From positions 1,736,001 to 1,800,000 of the forward strand of contig NZ_CP117523.1 of the NCBI RefSeq assembly GCF_036812735.1: a stretch of 64,000 nt of DNA, given 5' to 3'. Below are positions 54,468 through 63,437 of the stretch, piece after piece (position 1 is the first letter of the stretch; each line of letters opens with the position of its first letter). Source of the stretch: Terrisporobacter glycolicus ATCC 14880 = DSM 1288. GTDB taxonomy: Bacteria > Bacillota > Clostridia > Peptostreptococcales > Peptostreptococcaceae. The position numbers were made by a program, and so were the translations under genes. The notes below the pieces were generated by a model. The model made no database searches, had not been told where the DNA came from, and saw nothing but the letters and a program-made list of their open reading frames with translations.

Positions 54468-54631
54468 GCTATATAAATACAATTGTTAAATTTGAGACAA
54501 TAATTAAAATATTCTGTCAATTAAAGGGAAATAATATATATATAATTGTAAATGATAACAAATTATGGTAAAATCAAATTAATACGACTATTTAATAGGT
54601 AAAGTATATTATTGGGGTTTGGAGTGATATT

Positions 54632-55669
54632 ATGGAATACACTATGGGGACAAAGCTGGCTAATATATCAGTTGATATGAACAATGTTAAAAAATTATGT
54701 AAGATAAATGAATACAAAGGAGAGCAAATTGTCTACAAGAAGCAACCTAAAAATGTGGTAACTTCAATGACAGATGATGCTATTCTTAAATTTGTTTATG
54801 ATACTTATATTGATAGTTTTCTTGGGGGGCAGGAAAACTTAGTAAAATTGATACACAATGAAATTACACCACAATCTAGAGATGAGATTGGTGTTGTAGA
54901 ATTTAGAGATGTAATTAAAACAATAAATAGTGCTTTTGAAGATATTCAAATATGCTCTCAAACTATATTAGAGCTTCACGGATATTTGCACAGATATTCT
55001 TTAATAAGAGGTGGCAGATACAGAAATGAAGCAATAGGTTTTATTGACTTTGGAAAACCAAATGATGATTTTGATAATGTCCACGATATAGAAAAAAATA
55101 TAGAATACAAAGTGGAAAGTTTATGTAAAAAATACTATAAGTTTTTAGAAGAAAATAAAATTCAAGATCTTATAATAATTGCTTCTTTTATAATGGATTT
55201 TATGTTAATAGCTCCATTTAAAGAAAATAATTTAGCAATGTCAAAAATTTTGACTTTGCTATTATTAAATAAAAGTGGCTATGAGATAGGAAGATTTACT
55301 AGTTTGGGTAATTTATATAATGATGAAAATTACTCATATTTTAAAACTTTATTTTCTAAACAAGGAGATCTTGAAAGAGAATCTTACAATATGAACAAAT
55401 GGTTAGACTATTTCTTGTCAATTGTATTATCAGCCTACGAAGATTTAAGTGAAGAAATGAATTTAACTGGAATTAAAAAAGAAACTAAAACTAGAAGAAT
55501 AGAGAAAGTTATAAATTCTACTTTGGGATATTTTACAAAGGATGATGTGAGGAATCAGTGTCCTGACATTCCAGAACCAACTATTAATCGTGTTTTTAAC
55601 AACTTAAGAAAAAGCGGAAAAATAGAAGTTGTGGCAAAAGGTAGAAGTGCCAAGTGGAAAAAAAGATAG
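54632..55669 (+). CDS. Fic family protein with degenerate active site
   Basis: A 345-residue Fic-fold protein with an N-terminal part (GGRYRNEAIGF, matching the GGRFR element), the Fic core helices and a C-terminal winged-helix (FTKDDVRNQCPDIPEPTINR). The catalytic HPFxDGNGR is replaced: Ala194-Pro-Phe-Lys-Glu-Asn-Asn200-Leu-Ala. The catalytic His, the Gly pair and the Arg are lost, so AMPylation is unlikely. A C-terminal DNA-binding-like domain may leave a regulatory role. A strong GGAGTG lies before ATG. Confidence 0.9.
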   Translation: MEYTMGTKLANISVDMNNVKKLCKINEYKGEQIVYKKQPKNVVTSMTDDAILKFVYDTYIDSFLGGQENLVKLIHNEITPQSRDEIGVVEFRDVIKTINSAFEDIQICSQTILELHGYLHRYSLIRGGRYRNEAIGFIDFGKPNDDFDNVHDIEKNIEYKVESLCKKYYKFLEENKIQDLIIIASFIMDFMLIAPFKENNLAMSKILTLLLLNKSGYEIGRFTSLGNLYNDENYSYFKTLFSKQGDLERESYNMNKWLDYFLSIVLSAYEDLSEEMNLTGIKKETKTRRIEKVINSTLGYFTKDDVRNQCPDIPEPTINRVFNNLRKSGKIEVVAKGRSAKWKKR

Positions 55670-55674
55670 ATTGA

Positions 55675-55706
55675 AAGGGGTACACAAAAATGTGTACCCA
55701 TTTTTG
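55675..55706 (+). terminator. terminator, GGGTACAC family copy 3
   Basis: Stem GGGGTACAC/GTGTACCC with loop AAAAAT runs into TTTTT. Near copies lie at 14084 and 18822. Confidence 0.8.
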
Positions 55707-55789
55707 ACTAAATAATTAGTGATTAATAGAATAAATTCTAATATTTAACAAATAATATAATATTATCAATTATTTGTTCGAGGTGAATT

Positions 55790-56440
55790 ATGAGAAAAAC
55801 ATTATTATATATTAGTTGTAATTCAAAACCAGAAAAATTATCATCAAGTAAAACAGTAGCTAGACTTTTTATACAAAAGTTTATTGAAAAAAATCCTGAT
55901 TTTGATGTGGAAGAAGTAGATTTATTTAAAGATTATATACCAAGACTAGAATATGAATATTTTTCAGGTCGTAGTGCCTTAATTGAAGGAGAAGCTTTAA
56001 AGCAATTAGATGACCATGCACAAAAAGAAATAAAAAGAATTAATGATTTGTGTAATCAATTTATGAAAGCTAGAGTATATGTTATTTCAGCACCAATGTG
56101 GAGTTCATCTTTTCCACCACAGCTTAAAGAATATTTTGACTGTGTAATTCAAGACAAAAAAACTATTAAGTTTGAAAATAAAAAACCAAAGGGAAAACTA
56201 AATGATTTTTATAGAAGCTTAGTATATATCCAATCAAGTGGTGGCAAAATACCTGCATATACAAAACCAATTTTAAATCGTGGAGTTAGCTACATAAAAT
56301 ATATATCCAAGTTCATGGGAATAAAAAAGACAAAAGAAATACTAGTTGATGGTACTGGTACTACAGAAAAAGAAAGGCTAAGTTCCATAGATAAAGCTAA
56401 TAATGAAATTGATAAAGTAATAAAATCTTTAAAATACTAA
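55790..56440 (+). CDS. azoR: FMN-dependent NADH-azoreductase / NAD(P)H-dependent oxidoreductase
   Basis: A 216-residue flavodoxin-fold reductase with an N-terminal phosphate-binding start (LLYISCNSKPEKLSSSKTVA), a central VYVISAPMWSSSFPPQLKEYFD motif and VYIQSSGGKIP, typical of AcpD/AzoR. It reduces quinones or azo compounds with NAD(P)H and FMN. GAGGTG precedes ATG. Monocistronic. Confidence 0.88.
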   Translation: MRKTLLYISCNSKPEKLSSSKTVARLFIQKFIEKNPDFDVEEVDLFKDYIPRLEYEYFSGRSALIEGEALKQLDDHAQKEIKRINDLCNQFMKARVYVISAPMWSSSFPPQLKEYFDCVIQDKKTIKFENKKPKGKLNDFYRSLVYIQSSGGKIPAYTKPILNRGVSYIKYISKFMGIKKTKEILVDGTGTTEKERLSSIDKANNEIDKVIKSLKY

Positions 56441-56504
56441 TTAAAATTAAATATACATAAGAAAATGTATAGTAAGAAAAAATATTAAAAATATAAAATA
56501 GTTG

Positions 56505-56533
56505 TTGATAATGTATACAAAGTAGATTATCAT
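56505..56533 (+). promoter_or_regulatory. histidine operon promoter with inverted repeat
   Basis: TTGATA at 56505 and TATCAT at 56528 have a 17-base spacer. TGATAAT (56506) and ATTATCA (56526) form an inverted repeat that spans both elements, so a repressor could bind. No repressor is assigned. Confidence 0.5.
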
Positions 56534-56572
56534 TATTGTTAATAAATTAAAATAAATTCTTTGGAGGTAAGT

Positions 56573-56656
56573 ATGATGTATATTATAAATGAAAAACTTA
56601 ATAGCAAATTAAATACAACATTATATTATCATCATCATAGATCCAAGGGATTGTAA
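56573..56656 (+). CDS. hisL: his operon leader peptide
   Basis: A 27-residue peptide starts with ATG after TTGGAGG. Its codons 18-22 are Tyr-Tyr-His-His-His, with three CAT codons at 56630-56638. It stands between a promoter and an attenuator hairpin in front of a histidine operon, so ribosome stalling at His codons should sense His-tRNA charging. Nothing else suggests a separate function. Confidence 0.85.
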   Translation: MMYIINEKLNSKLNTTLYYHHHRSKGL

Positions 56657-56768
56657 TCATGAAATTTTTCATAGATACAAGCCCTATTTTAAGTACAGCA
56701 AATGGGCTTGTATCTATGATGGTATATGAAACTTATAAACCATATAGGCATAGCCTATATGGTTTTTT
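56628..56768 (+). promoter_or_regulatory. his attenuator
   Basis: A 16-bp hairpin (56669-56684 with 56704-56719) is followed by a terminator stem AAACCATATAGG (56737-56748) and its complement (56754-56765) with a T run. The His-codon stretch CATCATAGAT (56633-56642) can instead pair with ATCTATGATG (56712-56721), which would break the first hairpin. Ribosome position on the three CAT codons should decide the fold. Confidence 0.75.
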
Positions 56769-56849
56769 TAATTACTAGAATATTATTTTGTCTGTGGAAA
56801 ACTTCTAGATTAAAGTATTATCAATACATTTAAGAAGTAGTAAAAAAGT

Positions 56850-56973
56850 GAATTTTGAGCAACGGAGTTGCCTGAAGCGGTAGCAAAATGATTCGCCAAC
56901 ATGTTGCTCAAAGGCATCTCGTTGGCGACATAAAGTGTAGCGCCCACGCAGTGGCTTAAGCGAAGCGAATTTT
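56850..56973. repeat. GC-rich dispersed repeat, copy B
   Basis: A 124-base element that shares both ends with copy A at 12226 (GAATTTTGAGCAACGGAG at left, AGCGAAGCGAATTTT at right). It has two extra internal segments, one completing a CGCCAAC/GTTGGCG stem and one with a CCAC/GTGG mini-hairpin. It lies between the his attenuator and hisZ. Confidence 0.75.
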
Positions 56974-57004
56974 AATAAGTAAGAAAGGACTACAAGGAGG
57001 AAAT

Positions 57005-57949
57005 ATGAAGTATTTAAGCATAGAAAATGAACTAAATTATTCAAAGAAAAGGTATGAATTTACTAAAGAAATAGAATATATATTTGTAAAAAATAACTAT
57101 ATTCAGATAAAACCAAGTATATTTGAGGATTACGACAACTTTACATCTATAAACAAAAGAATTCCTACAGAATCTATGGTGAAAGTAGTAAATGATAAGA
57201 TTTTAGTATTAAGACCTGATATTACAACAAGTATTATAAAAAGTTTAATACCTAAGTGGGAAGATAACTTAGTACTGAAATTGTTTTATCATTCTACAGT
57301 TTACAAAAATGAAAATAAAGAAGGTATAAAAGAAATTAGACAGTTTGGATGTGAGTACTTAGGAGAAAAGTCTATAAAAGCAGACTCAGAAATAGTAAAT
57401 ATGTCTTTAGATATACTTAAAAAATTCGGGGGGAATTTTATTTTAGAAATTGGAAGTAGTAATTACATAAATGGATTACTTGGCGAGTTAAATATTAAAG
57501 AATACCAAGAAAACAAATTAAAAAATCTAATACTTAGAAAAAATAAAATAGAATTAAGAGATTATATTGAAAAATACAACATAAATGAAGAAATAAAAGA
57601 AATTATATATAATTTGTTTGAACTAAATGGAGGTATAGACCAAGTAATATCAAAAGCTAGGAAATTCTATACAAATGATTTAATGAACAAGGGCTTAAAA
57701 GAGTTGGAGGAAATAAGTATTTTACTGAAAAAGAGCGAATATAAAAAATATACAAATTGTGATTTATCCATGGTAGGAAAGTTTGATTATTATGAAGGAA
57801 TAATGATTAAAGGATATTATGCCAATGTGTACAAAGAAATTCTAAGTGGAGGAAGATATGATTCTCTTACAGAGGAGTTTGGAAAAAGAGTTCCTGCTAT
57901 AGGATTTTGCATAGATGTGGATGGACTAATGGAAGCATCAAAAAGATAG
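57005..57949 (+). CDS. hisZ: ATP phosphoribosyltransferase regulatory subunit
   Basis: A 314-residue HisZ, a paralogue of histidyl-tRNA synthetase that lacks its tRNA function. The catalytic-like core keeps RPDITTSIIKSL, a tRNA-synthetase-derived motif 2 region (VYKNENKEGIKEIRQFGCEYLG) and a C-terminal YYEGIMIKGYYANVYKEILSGGRYDSL. It activates the short HisG encoded next. First gene of the operon; AAGGAGG precedes ATG. A GC-rich repeat lies just before. Confidence 0.92.
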   Translation: MKYLSIENELNYSKKRYEFTKEIEYIFVKNNYIQIKPSIFEDYDNFTSINKRIPTESMVKVVNDKILVLRPDITTSIIKSLIPKWEDNLVLKLFYHSTVYKNENKEGIKEIRQFGCEYLGEKSIKADSEIVNMSLDILKKFGGNFILEIGSSNYINGLLGELNIKEYQENKLKNLILRKNKIELRDYIEKYNINEEIKEIIYNLFELNGGIDQVISKARKFYTNDLMNKGLKELEEISILLKKSEYKKYTNCDLSMVGKFDYYEGIMIKGYYANVYKEILSGGRYDSLTEEFGKRVPAIGFCIDVDGLMEASKR

Positions 57950-57961
57950 GAGTTGATAAAG

Positions 57962-58606
57962 GTGGACAATATTGTAATAGCCATAGCTAAAGGAAGAATA
58001 GAAAAAGATATTTATAAAAGACTGAAGATTCTAAATATGGAGGAGTGTATAGAAACAGATAGCAGAAAATTAATTTTTAAAGATGAAGAAAATAAAATTA
58101 CTTATATTCATGTAAAGCCATCTGATGTTGTAACTTATGTGGAAAAAGGTGTAGCGGATCTTGGCATAGTAGGAAAAGACACTATTTTAGAAAATGAAAA
58201 TGATAATGAAGTATATGAACTACTAGATTTAGGATTTGGTAAATGTAAGTTTTCTGTGGCAGGGGTAAAAGGTAAAAATAATTATGCAAAAGAAGAAACT
58301 TTAAAAGTTGCAACGAAATATCCAACAATTGCAAAAAATTACTTTAAATCTAGAGGGCAAAAAATACAAATTATAAAACTTAATGGTTCAGTAGAGTTAG
58401 CTCCAATAGTAGGGCTCTCAGATGTTATTGTTGACTTGGTGGAAACAGGTAATACGCTAAAAGCAAATGGTCTAGAAATTGTGGAAGATATGTGCAACAT
58501 AAGTTCTAGAATAATAGCCAATAGAGTAAGTTATAAATTTAATAAAAATAAGATTGAAGAGATTGTAAATAAATTTGCTTCAACTTTAGATGAAAAAAAT
58601 TATTAG
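57962..58606 (+). CDS. hisG: ATP phosphoribosyltransferase, short form
   Basis: This 214-residue enzyme makes phosphoribosyl-ATP, the first step of histidine synthesis, with HisZ as partner. GTG 57962 follows AGGAG by 9 bases; a TTG at 57953 abuts that site. Typical motifs are AIAKGRIEKDI and the PRPP-binding VDLVETGNTLKANGLEIV. The short length lacks the C-terminal regulatory domain, as expected with HisZ. It follows hisZ with a 12-base gap. Confidence 0.94.
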   Translation: MDNIVIAIAKGRIEKDIYKRLKILNMEECIETDSRKLIFKDEENKITYIHVKPSDVVTYVEKGVADLGIVGKDTILENENDNEVYELLDLGFGKCKFSVAGVKGKNNYAKEETLKVATKYPTIAKNYFKSRGQKIQIIKLNGSVELAPIVGLSDVIVDLVETGNTLKANGLEIVEDMCNISSRIIANRVSYKFNKNKIEEIVNKFASTLDEKNY

Positions 58607-58620
58607 AAGGGGTGCTAATT

Positions 58621-59646
58621 ATGAAGGAAAAACAAAGTGTAAAGGAGTTACAACCATACGTGGTAAATCCAATAGTATGTTCAGTAAAACTAGATGCAAA
58701 TGAAGGAAGTAAAGATTTATTTAAAGATTTAGTAAAACAATTGGGTGAAGATTTCTACTTGAATGTTTACCCAGATGATTCTTACATTGATTTGAAAAAG
58801 GCTATATCTAATTATGTTGGATGCAAAATTTCAAATATATGTGTAGGTAATGGTTCTAGTGAGTTACTTGATTTATGTATAAAAACTTTTGTTGATAGAG
58901 ACGAACTGATTTTAAGTTTAGATCCAAGTTTCGCCATGTATTCAGTCTATGCCAAAATCTTTGACACTAAGTATATGGGAGCTAAGTCTGAAGATGATTT
59001 TGTAATAAATGCAGATAAAGTTATTCATGCCATAAAAGAAAATAATCCCAAAGTAACTATAATATGTAATCCCAATAATCCAACAGGAAGCATGATAAAA
59101 AAAGATGATGTAATTAGAATAATAAAATCTACAGACAACATTGTTATAGTAGACGAAGCATACATGGAGTTTGGTGATGAAAGTGTGGTAGATGAAATTG
59201 AAAATTATAAAAATCTTATAGTAGTTAAAACTCTATCTAAAGCATTTTCCATGGCAGGAATTAGAACAGGTTACTTACTAGCATGTGAGGACCTTGTAAA
59301 TACTGTAGAAAAAGTAAGACCACCTTATAATTTAAATTCCATATCAGCTTTTTTAGCAACAAAAGCATTAGAGAAAAAAGATAAAATGAGAACTTATGTA
59401 AAAGAAATAAAAAAAGAAAGAGAAAAGGTATATAAATCTCTTCTAGATATGAATGTAAAAGTATTTCCATCAGGAGCAAACTTTATTTTCTTTCACAGTG
59501 ATATAAAAAATTTAGAAGACAAATTGATAAAAGAAGATGTGTTAATTAGAAGATTTGGCGGAAAATTAGATAATCACTACAGAGTTACAATAGGAAGCGA
59601 AGATGAAAATAATGAATTTATTAAAGCTATGAAGAAGTTTGTGTAG
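58621..59646 (+). CDS. hisC: histidinol-phosphate aminotransferase
   Basis: A 341-residue PLP enzyme that converts imidazole acetol phosphate to histidinol phosphate. ATG 58621 after AAGGGGTG is preferred over the TTG at 58612. The PLP lysine is in [24 protein letters not shown] and DEAYMEF are fold-I hallmarks. Second-to-last step gene, placed third in the operon. Confidence 0.94.
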   Translation: MKEKQSVKELQPYVVNPIVCSVKLDANEGSKDLFKDLVKQLGEDFYLNVYPDDSYIDLKKAISNYVGCKISNICVGNGSSELLDLCIKTFVDRDELILSLDPSFAMYSVYAKIFDTKYMGAKSEDDFVINADKVIHAIKENNPKVTIICNPNNPTGSMIKKDDVIRIIKSTDNIVIVDEAYMEFGDESVVDEIENYKNLIVVKTLSKAFSMAGIRTGYLLACEDLVNTVEKVRPPYNLNSISAFLATKALEKKDKMRTYVKEIKKEREKVYKSLLDMNVKVFPSGANFIFFHSDIKNLEDKLIKEDVLIRRFGGKLDNHYRVTIGSEDENNEFIKAMKKFV

Positions 59647-59654
59647 GAGGCAAT

Positions 59655-60233
59655 ATGAGAAGGGGTTTTGTAGAAAGAAATACGCTGGAAACAAAGGTAA
59701 AGGGAAAAATAAATCTTGATGGTAGTGGAAAAGCTGATATAGATACAGGAATAGGATTTTTAGATCATATGCTAACTCTTTTTACTTTTCACAGTAAGTT
59801 CGATTTAATTGTAAAATGCAGTGGAGATTTACAGGTGGATGATCATCATACTATTGAAGACTTAGGAATTTGTTTAGGGCAATCATTTAAAGATGCCCTA
59901 GGAGAAAAAGTAGGAATTAGAAGATATTCAACTGTATATATACCAATGGATGAATCTTTGGCTTATGCAAGTTTAGATATAAGTAATAGACCTTATTTAG
60001 TTTTTAATGTGAATTTCCAAAGTGAAAAAATAGGAAATATGTCAACTCAAATGTTTAAGGAATTTTTTAGAGCTTTTGTAAATGAAAGTAGAATAACTCT
60101 TCACATAAACCTTCTTTATGGAGAAAATGACCACCATAAAATTGAGGCAGTATTTAAATCTTTTGCAAGGGCTTTAAAAGAAGGAAGTGAAGTTGTATCT
60201 GGTGATATTTCTTCTTCGAAAGGAGTTTTATAA
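59655..60233 (+). CDS. hisB: imidazoleglycerol-phosphate dehydratase
   Basis: A 192-residue HisB that removes water from imidazoleglycerol phosphate using a dimanganese centre. Metal motifs [14 protein letters not shown] and [18 protein letters not shown] are intact. It is a single-domain form with no phosphatase, so histidinol phosphate phosphatase must come from elsewhere. Its stop overlaps the hisH start (TAATG). Confidence 0.95.
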   Translation: MRRGFVERNTLETKVKGKINLDGSGKADIDTGIGFLDHMLTLFTFHSKFDLIVKCSGDLQVDDHHTIEDLGICLGQSFKDALGEKVGIRRYSTVYIPMDESLAYASLDISNRPYLVFNVNFQSEKIGNMSTQMFKEFFRAFVNESRITLHINLLYGENDHHKIEAVFKSFARALKEGSEVVSGDISSSKGVL

Positions 60234-60838
60234 TGAATATAATAGTTGACTATGGTCTAGGCAATTTAGGTTCAGTTAGTAGGGGTTTTGCTAGAGCAGG
60301 AATTGAAACAAAAATATCTAGAAATTTAGATGAAATAAAAAATGCAGATTCTCTTATTCTTCCAGGTGTTGGAGCTTATAGAGATGCCATAAATGCATTA
60401 AATGATTTGGATTTAGTTCAGCCTATTAAAGATTTTGTAAAAAGTGGAAAATATATGGTAGGTATTTGTTTAGGTATGCAGCTACTTTATGAAAAAAGTT
60501 ATGAATATGGAGAACATGAAGGTTTAGGCTTAATTGAAGGAGAAGTAGATTTTCTTGATATTGACTTAAAGGTTCCTCATATGGGTTGGAATAATTTGAG
60601 ATTTGAAAAAGATGATGAAATACTAAAATATATATATGAAGATTCTTATGTTTACTTTGTACACTCTTATTTTGCAAATTCATCAAACAAAGAATTAATA
60701 GCATTTGCAGAATATGAAAAAAAGATCCCAGGAATAGTTAGAAAAGAAAATGTTTATGGACTTCAATTTCATCCAGAAAAAAGTGGTGAAGTTGGAGAAA
60801 ACATATTAAAGGCATATAAGGAGTTGATTATTGGATGA
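60233..60838 (+). CDS. hisH: imidazole glycerol phosphate synthase, glutaminase subunit
   Basis: A 201-residue class I glutaminase. The nucleophile Cys is in GICLGMQLLYE; the His-Glu of the triad is in FHPEKSGE. It gives ammonia to HisF. Start ATG 60233 overlaps the hisB stop and its end overlaps hisA by 4 bases. Confidence 0.94.
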   Translation: MNIIVDYGLGNLGSVSRGFARAGIETKISRNLDEIKNADSLILPGVGAYRDAINALNDLDLVQPIKDFVKSGKYMVGICLGMQLLYEKSYEYGEHEGLGLIEGEVDFLDIDLKVPHMGWNNLRFEKDDEILKYIYEDSYVYFVHSYFANSSNKELIAFAEYEKKIPGIVRKENVYGLQFHPEKSGEVGENILKAYKELIIG

Positions 60839-61545
60839 TAATTTTTCCTGCTATAGACATAAAAGATAATAAATGTGTAAGACTATTGCAAGGTGATTTC
60901 AATAAAGTGAATATTTATGGTGATGATCCAAGTCAAATGGCTAAAAAATGGGAAGAAAAAGGAGCTGAATTTATTCATATTGTGTCTCTAAATGGAGCAA
61001 GGAGAGAAGGTAATATAAATGATGACAGCATAAAAAAAATAATACAAAGTGTAAAAATTCCTATACAAATTGGTGGAGGCGTTAGAGATGAAAAAAGAAT
61101 AGAAGATCTTTTAGATATGGGTGTTAACAGAGTAATAATTGGAAGCATGGCAGTAAAAAATAAAGAGCTATTGAAAGATTTGGTAAAAAAATACAAAGAA
61201 AAAATTGTGGTATCAATAGATGCTAAAAATGGAAAAGTTGCCATTGAAGGGTGGGAAGAAGTAAGTAGTTTGGACTCAATTGACCTATGTAAGGAATTAG
61301 AAGAAATAGGTGTGAAAACCATAGTTTATACGGATATTTCAAAAGATGGAATGATGATTGGACCAAACTTTAATATATATGAAAAACTATCTAAAGAAAC
61401 AAGTTTAGATATTATAGCTTCTGGTGGAGTTACGACTTTAGAAGATGTGAAAAAATTAAATCTAATGAATTTATATGGAGCTATAATAGGCAAATCTCTT
61501 TATGAAAATAAAATAGAACTGGAGGAGGCTTTAAGCTTATGTTAA
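60835..61545 (+). CDS. hisA: phosphoribosylformimino-AICAR-phosphate isomerase
   Basis: A 236-residue (beta/alpha)8 enzyme that isomerises ProFAR. Phosphate-binding motifs ([13 protein letters not shown] and [11 protein letters not shown]) and the catalytic Asp regions [11 protein letters not shown] and YTDISKDGM are visible. It overlaps hisH by 4 bases and hisF by 7 bases. Confidence 0.95.
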   Translation: MIIFPAIDIKDNKCVRLLQGDFNKVNIYGDDPSQMAKKWEEKGAEFIHIVSLNGARREGNINDDSIKKIIQSVKIPIQIGGGVRDEKRIEDLLDMGVNRVIIGSMAVKNKELLKDLVKKYKEKIVVSIDAKNGKVAIEGWEEVSSLDSIDLCKELEEIGVKTIVYTDISKDGMMIGPNFNIYEKLSKETSLDIIASGGVTTLEDVKKLNLMNLYGAIIGKSLYENKIELEEALSLC

Positions 61546-62297
61546 CAAAAAGAATCATACCATGTCTTGATGTTAGAAATGGAAGAGTAGTTAAGGGAAA
61601 AAAGTTTGAAGATATAAAAGATGTAGACTCTCCAGAAGTTCTAGGAAAATATTATAGCGATAGTGGAGCCGATGAACTTGTATTTTACGATATAACGGCT
61701 TCAAATGAAGATAGAAAGACTTCACTAGAGTTTGTTTCAAAAGTTGCTGAAAACTTATTCATACCATTTTGTGTGGGAGGTGGTGTTTCATCTATAGATG
61801 ATTTCACTAGCATCCTTAGAAACGGAGCAGATAAAGTTTCTGTAAACTCTGCTGCTGTAAAAAGTCCAAATATTATAAAAGAAGCTGCAGAGAAATTTGG
61901 AAACCAGTGCGTAGTTTTATCCATGGATGTAAAGAAAAATAATGAAGGTTCTTGGGATGTATACGTAAAAGGTGGAAGAGAAAAAACTAATTTAGATGCT
62001 GTTGAATGGGCAAAAAAAGTAGTAAATCTTGGAGCTGGAGAAATAGTTGTAAACAGTATTGATGAAGATGGAATGAAAAAGGGATATGATATAGAATTAT
62101 TATCAAAAATAACAGAAGCTGTTAATGTTCCAGTTATAGCTTCTGGAGGCGCAGGAAAAATGGAAGATTTCTGCAAAGCAATAAAAAAAGCCAACTGTGA
62201 TGGTGTATTGGCTGCATCTGTATTTCACTTTGGAGAAATAAAAATCATGGAATTGAAAACGTACATGAAAAAAGAGGGAATAGAAGTGAGATTTTGA
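61539..62297 (+). CDS. hisF: imidazole glycerol phosphate synthase, cyclase subunit
   Basis: A 252-residue (beta/alpha)8 cyclase paralogous to HisA. The catalytic Asp residues lie in [12 protein letters not shown] and [13 protein letters not shown]; the phosphate loops FCVGGGVSS and ASGGAGKME are intact. It uses ammonia from HisH. The gene overlaps hisA by 7 bases. Confidence 0.95.
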   Translation: MLTKRIIPCLDVRNGRVVKGKKFEDIKDVDSPEVLGKYYSDSGADELVFYDITASNEDRKTSLEFVSKVAENLFIPFCVGGGVSSIDDFTSILRNGADKVSVNSAAVKSPNIIKEAAEKFGNQCVVLSMDVKKNNEGSWDVYVKGGREKTNLDAVEWAKKVVNLGAGEIVVNSIDEDGMKKGYDIELLSKITEAVNVPVIASGGAGKMEDFCKAIKKANCDGVLAASVFHFGEIKIMELKTYMKKEGIEVRF

Positions 62298-62313
62298 ATT
62301 AGGAGATGAAATA

Positions 62314-62976
62314 ATGAGAGACAATTTGATTGAAAAAAATATAAAAAAAGAAATTGACTTAGATTTTATCAATACTTTAAAATTTGATGAAAAAGGTTTA
62401 ATTCCAGTAGTTGTACAAGATGTGCATACTAAGGAAGTATTAATGCTCGCATATATGAACAAAGAATCTATGAAAAAAACCTTAACTGACAAAAAAGCCA
62501 CTTACTTTAGCAGAAGTAGAGAAAAACTTTGGACAAAGGGAGAAACCTCAGAAAACACTCAACAGGTGGTAGGATTTTATTATGACTGTGACAAAGACAC
62601 CATACTACTAATTGTTAAGCAAAAAGGTGTAGCCTGTCATACAGGAAATTATTCTTGCTTCTTTAATGAAATATTTTGTGATAAAGAAGTTTCAAAAACT
62701 GAATTGTTGCAAAGATTATATAAACTAATAGAAGATAGAAAGAATAATCCAAAAGAAGGCTCTTATACAAATTATTTATTTGATAAAGGTTTAGATAAAA
62801 TACTTAAAAAAGTAGGAGAAGAAAGTGCAGAAGTAATTATTGGAGCCAAAAACGAAAATAAAAATGAAATGATTTATGAAATAAGCGACTTGGCTTATCA
62901 TGTTTTAGTATTAATGGTAAATTCGAATATAACAATTGAAGATATAAAAAATGAATTAAGTGGTAGAAATCATTAA
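62314..62976 (+). CDS. hisIE: bifunctional phosphoribosyl-AMP cyclohydrolase / phosphoribosyl-ATP pyrophosphatase
   Basis: A 220-residue fusion. The N-terminal HisI has the metal and substrate motifs [18 protein letters not shown] and DCDKDTILL with CHTGNYSCF; the C-terminal HisE has [15 protein letters not shown]. It performs the second and third steps of histidine synthesis. Last gene in the operon, before a terminator. AGGAGATG precedes ATG. Confidence 0.95.
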   Translation: MRDNLIEKNIKKEIDLDFINTLKFDEKGLIPVVVQDVHTKEVLMLAYMNKESMKKTLTDKKATYFSRSREKLWTKGETSENTQQVVGFYYDCDKDTILLIVKQKGVACHTGNYSCFFNEIFCDKEVSKTELLQRLYKLIEDRKNNPKEGSYTNYLFDKGLDKILKKVGEESAEVIIGAKNENKNEMIYEISDLAYHVLVLMVNSNITIEDIKNELSGRNH

Positions 62977-62985
62977 AATTTAGAA

Positions 62986-63027
62986 AAAGCAAGCACACAA
63001 TTATAGAAATATATGTGTGCTTGCCTT
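62986..63027. terminator. bidirectional terminator after the his operon
   Basis: Stem AGCAAGCACACA with complement TGTGTGCTTGCCT lies between converging genes, with short T runs. Confidence 0.85.
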
Positions 63028-63050
63028 TGTTACTTATGTTGTTTTAATTT

Positions 63051-63185
63051 TTATTTGCAATTAGAACAATCGTTGCATTCGTCGTTAACATTGACTTTGT
63101 CTGTCATTTTGTTAGCTTTTTTGTCTTCCATTTTGTTGTTCTTTTTGTCTACCATTTTACTTTTTTCGTTTGATTTTTTAGCCAT
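63051..63185 (-). CDS. small Lys-rich protein with Cys-rich tail
   Basis: A 44-residue protein from ATG 63185 (AAAGGAGAT upstream on the minus strand). It is built of Lys/Asn/Met-rich repeats (DKKNNKMEDKKANKM) and ends in CNDCSNCK, a possible metal or disulfide site. A longer frame reaches 63341 but has no ribosome site. Not recognised; small acidic or basic Cys-tailed peptides of this kind may be spore or metal related. Confidence 0.55.
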   Translation of the reverse strand: MAKKSNEKSKMVDKKNNKMEDKKANKMTDKVNVNDECNDCSNCK

Positions 63186-63437
63186 TTTCAAATCTCCTTT
63201 ATTAATTAATTTCAGTAATATGATGCTCGTTATAAGAAAAAATATTCGCAAAAATAACAAACAAAAAATGGTATTACAAAATAGATGTAACAATTTTGAT
63301 TCAATTTTTTTATTGACTTCCACCATTATGTTGGAAGACAATAGTATTGACGCTGTAGTATTGTTTGGATTAGAATTTATGAAGAAGTGTAGTAGTTTGT
63401 ATTGCGAAAAATGTAAGAAATTTGGGGGATTTTGAAA

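Noticed and set aside
61685-62194. 169-codon minus-strand frame in hisF
   Set aside because: Shadow of a clear HisF gene; no ribosome site.
63013-63435. 140-codon plus-strand frame before the deacetylase
   Set aside because: It covers the small minus-strand gene and terminator, starts Cys-rich from the hairpin and shows no natural protein pattern.
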